Shown here: one piece after another, positions 60,916-64,000 of the stretch
How the letters are laid out: every line of letters begins with the position of its first letter
Position numbering within the stretch: the stretch's first letter is position 1
Origin: Bdellovibrio bacteriovorus W
GTDB taxonomy: Bacteria > Bdellovibrionota > Bdellovibrionia > Bdellovibrionales > Bdellovibrionaceae
Length of the DNA: 64,000 nt
Assembly: GCA_000525675.1 (NCBI GenBank)
Contig: CP002190.1
Coordinates: forward strand, 868,001-932,000
Direction of reading: 5' to 3'
Notes under the pieces: model-generated
Seen by the model: only the letters and a program-made list of their open reading frames with translations
What the model was told of the DNA's origin: nothing
The model's database searches: none
Position numbers and translations under genes: made by a program

Positions 60916-61256
60916 TATTCCTCCTCCAGAGTGCTCTTTAAGGGAAACTGATTGAGCTGAGAGAATTGATTCACTTGCATGACTTTCATCTCTGCAATCT
61001 CAAGGCTGTAAACCCCTGCGACTCCTGAACCTTTCTTATGAACATCTAACATTATTTTTGTGGCATCTTCTTCTGTTTTTCCGAAAAAGCGACGCAATAC
61101 AAGGACGACGAAGTCCATCGGCGTGTAATCATCATTAAGAATAATTACTTTGTACATTTTCGGAATGTTTACTTTTGGGACAATTTGTACGCCAACATCG
61201 CCCTCGGTGTGTACATATGGAACATTGGAATTATTTTTATTGTTGTTATCGCTCAT
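60915..61256 (-). CDS. clpS: ClpS adaptor of ClpAP
   Basis: A 113-aa ClpS, delivering N-degron substrates to ClpA. The core YKVIILNDDYTPMDFVVLVLRRFF, the His of IMLDVHKKGSGVAGVYSLEIAEMKV and the acidic pocket residues are visible. The N-terminal about 30 residues are flexible and Asn-rich (SDNNNKNNSN), as usual. It shares 1 nt with clpA (TAATG). No SD stands out in front of the ATG. Confidence 0.94.
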   Translation of the reverse strand: MSDNNNKNNSNVPYVHTEGDVGVQIVPKVNIPKMYKVIILNDDYTPMDFVVLVLRRFFGKTEEDATKIMLDVHKKGSGVAGVYSLEIAEMKVMQVNQFSQLNQFPLKSTLEEE

Positions 61257-61452
61257 ATTTCAAGAATACCTCAACCTACAAGGTGAGCACTTTATTGTTA
61301 GATGCAAGTCTAGGCAAAAGAGAAAAGCTGTAGAAAAGTCGGAGGAGTGCCGATAAGAAAACAACCTGTCCTTATCCAGCGGTTATTCAGCAGTACGTAG
61401 GTTGGGGAAAGAAGAGTTTAATAAAAGTCTTACTTACATATATGAACTTGAT

Positions 61453-61481
61453 TTGATCTATCAGATTTGACACACTTATGT
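61453..61481 (+). promoter_or_regulatory. Putative sigma70-type promoter of the pilin gene
   Basis: TTGATC, 17 nt, TTATGT, about 37 nt upstream of the pilin ATG. No convincing sigma54-type -24/-12 site was seen in the same region. Confidence 0.3.
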
Positions 61482-61517
61482 GGGTAAACAAAAAAAGAAA
61501 ACCACGGAGGTTTTAGA

Positions 61518-62117
61518 ATGTTCTCGAAGAATAATAAACAGGCGGGTTTCTCGCTCGTAGAACTTATGGTCGTCGTTGCGATCATCGGTATCTTGGCATC
61601 CATTGCGATTCCATCTGTAAATAAATATATAGCCAAAGCTCGTCAATCAGAGGCGAAGACAAATCTTTCTTCTTTGTATACTTCTGAAAAGGCATTTTAT
61701 TCTGAGTATAATACTTACGATGGACGCTTTGTGGTTGTGGGATTTACGCCAGAAGGAAGCTTAAGGTATAATATTGGTTTTTCGGCCACAGGCCAGGTGG
61801 CGGGTGTTGAACATGGATATAATACTGCTCCTACCAACGTTACTTTTCAAGCTGGTGGTGCCGGTGGATACTGTGGGCAAAACGGAGTGTTCCAAAATGG
61901 TTGTACAATGCTTAGAGGAGCAACCAACGCAGCTCCTCCTGTAATTACAAATACATTCTGCCCAGCTTCAACAAGTGCTGTTCCGGCGAATTGCACGACC
62001 CGCGCTGATAACTTTCAAGCAGGGGCAGTTGCGGTTATTCAAAATGGCGGCGGTAACGATGCGTGGGCTATAGATAGCTCGAAGGTCTTGCGGAATACAA
62101 TAAACGGGATTCAATAA
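61518..62117 (+). CDS. pilA: Type IV pilin (PilA-like)
   Basis: A 199-aa prepilin. A short 10-aa leader ends in Gly before the mature start FSLVE (cleavage G/F, conserved Glu5), followed by the hydrophobic helix [18 protein letters not shown]. The globular part has four Cys (YCGQNG, NGCTML, FCPAST, NCTTRA), giving probable disulfides in the D-region, and is Gly/Ala/Asn-rich. Type IV pili are used by Bdellovibrio for prey entry. SD GGAGG lies 7-8 nt before the ATG. A TPR membrane protein follows after 11 nt, probably in the same transcript. Confidence 0.9.
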   Translation: MFSKNNKQAGFSLVELMVVVAIIGILASIAIPSVNKYIAKARQSEAKTNLSSLYTSEKAFYSEYNTYDGRFVVVGFTPEGSLRYNIGFSATGQVAGVEHGYNTAPTNVTFQAGGAGGYCGQNGVFQNGCTMLRGATNAAPPVITNTFCPASTSAVPANCTTRADNFQAGAVAVIQNGGGNDAWAIDSSKVLRNTINGIQ

Positions 62118-62128
62118 GCTTTAAATCA

Positions 62129-62821
62129 ATGATTTCAAAGTATTTAGTAAAAGTCCCAAGTATATTGCTTGGGACTTTTGCATTCATAATCATAATTGTA
62201 ACCCAAGTACACCAGGTGGAGAGTCTTCGAGTGGATCGCAGACTGATACATCCTCCAGTTCATATTGAAAAACTTGTATTTGGGTTCAATGAAATTATTG
62301 CTGATTCTTTGTGGATTCGTGCAGTTCAGGATTTTGACTATTGTGAGCAGAAAAGTTTAGAAAATACCTGTATAAATAACTCTTGGTTATTCGTAATGCT
62401 TGATGCGATTACTAATTTATCACCCTATTTCAGAGTTGCTTACTCCGCTGGTTCCCTAGCGTTGACAGTTATTATATCAGATATTGATGGTGCGACTCAA
62501 CTTTTTGAGAAAGCTCTTAAATATTTCCCGAACGACTGGGTTATTAACTACCGCGCGGGTTATCACTACATTTACGAAGTGAAAGATAAGAAGCGTGCGG
62601 CTGTACTTCTAGAAACGGCGGCAAAAAATGGCGGACCGCCTTGGCTCTACAGTTTGGCGGGAGGCTTGTATTCTGAATCAGGATCTCAGCAAGCAGCGCA
62701 AACTCTTTTGAAGTATATGATTCAGACTGAGCAGGATACGTCGATTATAAAACGACTTCAAGAAAAGTTGGCCAAGAGTTCAGAGACTTTAGGCTCTCAA
62801 GGCCCAGCAAAGGGGCAATAG
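62129..62821 (+). CDS. TPR-like membrane protein co-encoded with the pilin
   Basis: A 230-aa protein with one N-terminal TM (about 9-28). A periplasmic or cytoplasmic region follows, with two Cys (YCEQKSLENTC) and helices that look like two or three TPR units (DGATQLFEKALKYFPNDWVINYRAGYHYIYE; KKRAAVLLETAAKNGGPPWLYSLAGGLYSESG). The C-terminus is Ser/Gly-rich. There is no SD. Proximity to pilA suggests a pilus-related or fitness-accessory role (inference); it is not a known Pil protein. Confidence 0.75.
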   Translation: MISKYLVKVPSILLGTFAFIIIIVTQVHQVESLRVDRRLIHPPVHIEKLVFGFNEIIADSLWIRAVQDFDYCEQKSLENTCINNSWLFVMLDAITNLSPYFRVAYSAGSLALTVIISDIDGATQLFEKALKYFPNDWVINYRAGYHYIYEVKDKKRAAVLLETAAKNGGPPWLYSLAGGLYSESGSQQAAQTLLKYMIQTEQDTSIIKRLQEKLAKSSETLGSQGPAKGQ

Positions 62822-62896
62822 CTGGCTTTTCGCTCCACGAAGCGATGCGCAAAAACCGCTTCCAAAGCCCGATCTTACTTAATTTCCGATCAAACA

Positions 62897-62924
62897 TTGA
62901 CCTTCCCTGATCAGTGCCCATATT
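62897..62924 (+). promoter_or_regulatory. Candidate heat-shock-like promoter of dnaJ
   Basis: TTGACC and CCCATATT are separated by 14 nt. The second element resembles the CCCCATNT box of sigma32-type promoters more than TATAAT. A sigma70 reading (TTGACC, 16 nt, CATATT) is also possible. Confidence 0.35.
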
Positions 62925-62929
62925 TTGAG

Positions 62930-62943
62930 TTGAATCGATTCAA
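62930..62943. promoter_or_regulatory. Perfect 14-bp palindrome in the dnaJ leader
   Basis: TTGAATCGATTCAA lies just downstream of the candidate promoter and 21 nt before the ATG. It is not a CIRCE element. Position fits an operator. Confidence 0.35.
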
Positions 62944-62964
62944 AATAAAGGTACCAGCAAAGAT

Positions 62965-64000
62965 ATGGCTCAAAGAGACTATTACGAAATTTTGGGTGTC
63001 GGCCGTGACGCAAGCGCCGATGTCATTAAAAAAGCATATCGCAAACTTGCAATGCAACACCATCCAGATCGCAATCCTGGAGATAAAGAAGCTGAAGAAA
63101 AATTCAAAGAGGCGGCTGCAGCCTATGAAGTTCTAAGTGATGCAGATAAACGCGCAAAATATGATCGTTTCGGTCACGACGCCTTCTCCGGGCGTGGCGG
63201 TGGAGCAGGATTCTCTGACGTTGAGGATATCTTCTCTCATTTTGGTGATATCTTCGGAGACATCTTCGGCGGTGGAATGGGTGGCGGAGGACAACGTCGA
63301 CGCAGCAATCGCAACGAGCCTCGTCGTGGCTCTGATCTTCGTTACGTGACAGAGATCACTTTAAAAGATGTTATAACTGGCATTGAAAAAGAAATTGAAT
63401 TTGATACCGATAAAAACTGCGGAGAGTGTAACGGTTCTGGGGCTGAAAAAGGCTCTCAACCTATTACTTGTCCAACTTGTGGTGGTTCGGGCCAAGTTGT
63501 TCGCTCTCAAGGTTTTTTTGCGATGGCCTCTACGTGCCCTCAGTGTCACGGGGAAGGGCAGATCGTTAAGAATCCATGTAAGGGTTGTAAAGGCTCTGGC
63601 AGACAAAGTGAACATCGCAAGATTCGCCTGAATATTCCTGCCGGAGTTGATAACGGCACGCGCTTGCGTGTGGCGACGGAAGGCGAAGGTGGATATCGCG
63701 GAGGCCCTCCGGGAGATCTCTTCGTTGAGATTCGTGTGAAGCAGCATAAGGTGTTTGAACGCAATGGTGATGATTTATTCGCAGAACTCTCTGTGCCTTA
63801 CATTCAAATGATTTTGGGGGCCGAAGTGGACGCTCCTACTGTTACGGGGCAAACCACTGTTGAAATTCCTAAAGGTATCCAAGACGGAGATAAGGTAAAA
63901 CTATCAGGGGAAGGAATTCCTTCTTTGAGAGGCAGCCGTCGCGGAGATATCTATTACCAAGTTAAAGTAGAGCTGCCTGAAAAGCCGAATAAAGACGAAG
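62965..64000 (+). CDS. dnaJ: DnaJ chaperone, 3' end outside the window
   Basis: 345 complete codons of DnaJ; the family usually has about 370-380, so some 25-30 residues are cut off. The J-domain (about 1-70) has the HPD motif in QHHPDRN. A Gly/Phe-rich region follows (about 75-115). The zinc domain has all four CxxCxGxG motifs: [24 protein letters not shown] and CKGCKGSG. The C-terminal substrate-binding domain begins with [16 protein letters not shown]. It is the co-chaperone of DnaK. No dnaK is in the window. The ATG is chosen by homology ([12 protein letters not shown]); the SD is weak. Confidence 0.96.
   Translation, partial: MAQRDYYEILGVGRDASADVIKKAYRKLAMQHHPDRNPGDKEAEEKFKEAAAAYEVLSDADKRAKYDRFGHDAFSGRGGGAGFSDVEDIFSHFGDIFGDIFGGGMGGGGQRRRSNRNEPRRGSDLRYVTEITLKDVITGIEKEIEFDTDKNCGECNGSGAEKGSQPITCPTCGGSGQVVRSQGFFAMASTCPQCHGEGQIVKNPCKGCKGSGRQSEHRKIRLNIPAGVDNGTRLRVATEGEGGYRGGPPGDLFVEIRVKQHKVFERNGDDLFAELSVPYIQMILGAEVDAPTVTGQTTVEIPKGIQDGDKVKLSGEGIPSLRGSRRGDIYYQVKVELPEKPNKDE

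Noticed and set aside
1-64000. CRISPR array, insertion sequence, toxin-antitoxin or restriction system
   Set aside because: I saw no regularly spaced repeats, transposase, paired small toxin/antitoxin genes or restriction-modification genes when reading through the window. This was by eye, not by a search program.

Overview
The window looks like a chromosomal segment of a Bdellovibrio-type predatory bacterium (Bdellovibrionota). I infer this from the overall gene character: a large S74-terminated fibre of the kind described for Bdellovibrio prey recognition, a type IV pilin, many secreted hydrolases, short lipoproteins with no recognisable family, moderate-to-low GC, and a Bacteroidetes-type AMP nucleosidase. 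Species cannot be decided from sequence alone. No rRNA, CRISPR array, insertion sequence or prophage module was seen. One tRNA, tRNA-Arg(TCG), is present.

Layout. 0.3-3.1 kb: acyl-CoA dehydrogenase (isovaleryl-CoA type), TrmH, and a lipoprotein of the PTP-like phytase fold whose catalytic Cys is replaced by Asp. 3.2-4.8 kb: a fused pseudouridine synthase/methyltransferase. 4.8-6.8 kb: LemA and two TPM-domain proteins in one operon. 6.9-11.1 kb: tRNA, small envelope proteins, a decayed alpha/beta-hydrolase gene, an MdtJI-type SMR pair, an unlisted 55-aa gene, a methyltransferase and a YeiH-type transporter. 11.1-16.3 kb: small secreted proteins, an M23 peptidase, pirin and AMP nucleosidase. 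16.4-18.4 kb: an acidic protein and a Fis-type HTH protein flanking about 0.86 kb with two GC-rich palindromic structures. 18.4-24.7 kb: a degenerate S41 protease, an RDD protein, rhomboid, endonuclease I and small secreted proteins.

24.8-31.7 kb: PutA, an FAH-family hydrolase with a SixA-like phosphatase, Hsp33, and an XRE-HTH/ABC1-kinase fusion. 31.8-38.3 kb: a large lipoprotein, a secreted phospholipase-D-like protein, an orphan histidine kinase and a two-gene envelope operon. 38.3-40.1 kb: NAD-type isocitrate dehydrogenase with a CofE-like protein. 40.5-45.5 kb: a matrixin-like protease, a coiled-coil protein ending in an alpha-crystallin domain, an internally duplicated acidic protein and a 122-bp palindromic repeat. 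45.6-58.5 kb: MutS2, Lnt, a zinc-ribbon protein, subtilase, the S74 fibre, a soluble-type lytic transglycosylase and HtpX. 58.6-64 kb: ClpA/ClpS, type IV pilin, a TPR membrane protein and DnaJ, cut by the window edge.

Themes. Protein quality control is dense (Hsp33, HtpX, ClpAS, DnaJ, the alpha-crystallin fusion). Exported degradative enzymes are scattered (M23, endonuclease I, PLD-like, matrixin, subtilase, lytic transglycosylase), as expected if they act on prey or on the cell's own envelope. The least ordinary observations are the HTH-ABC1 kinase fusion, the coiled-coil/alpha-crystallin fusion, the Cys-less phytase-fold lipoprotein, the RluA/RlmI-like fusion, the S74 fibre, and the palindromic intergenic elements.
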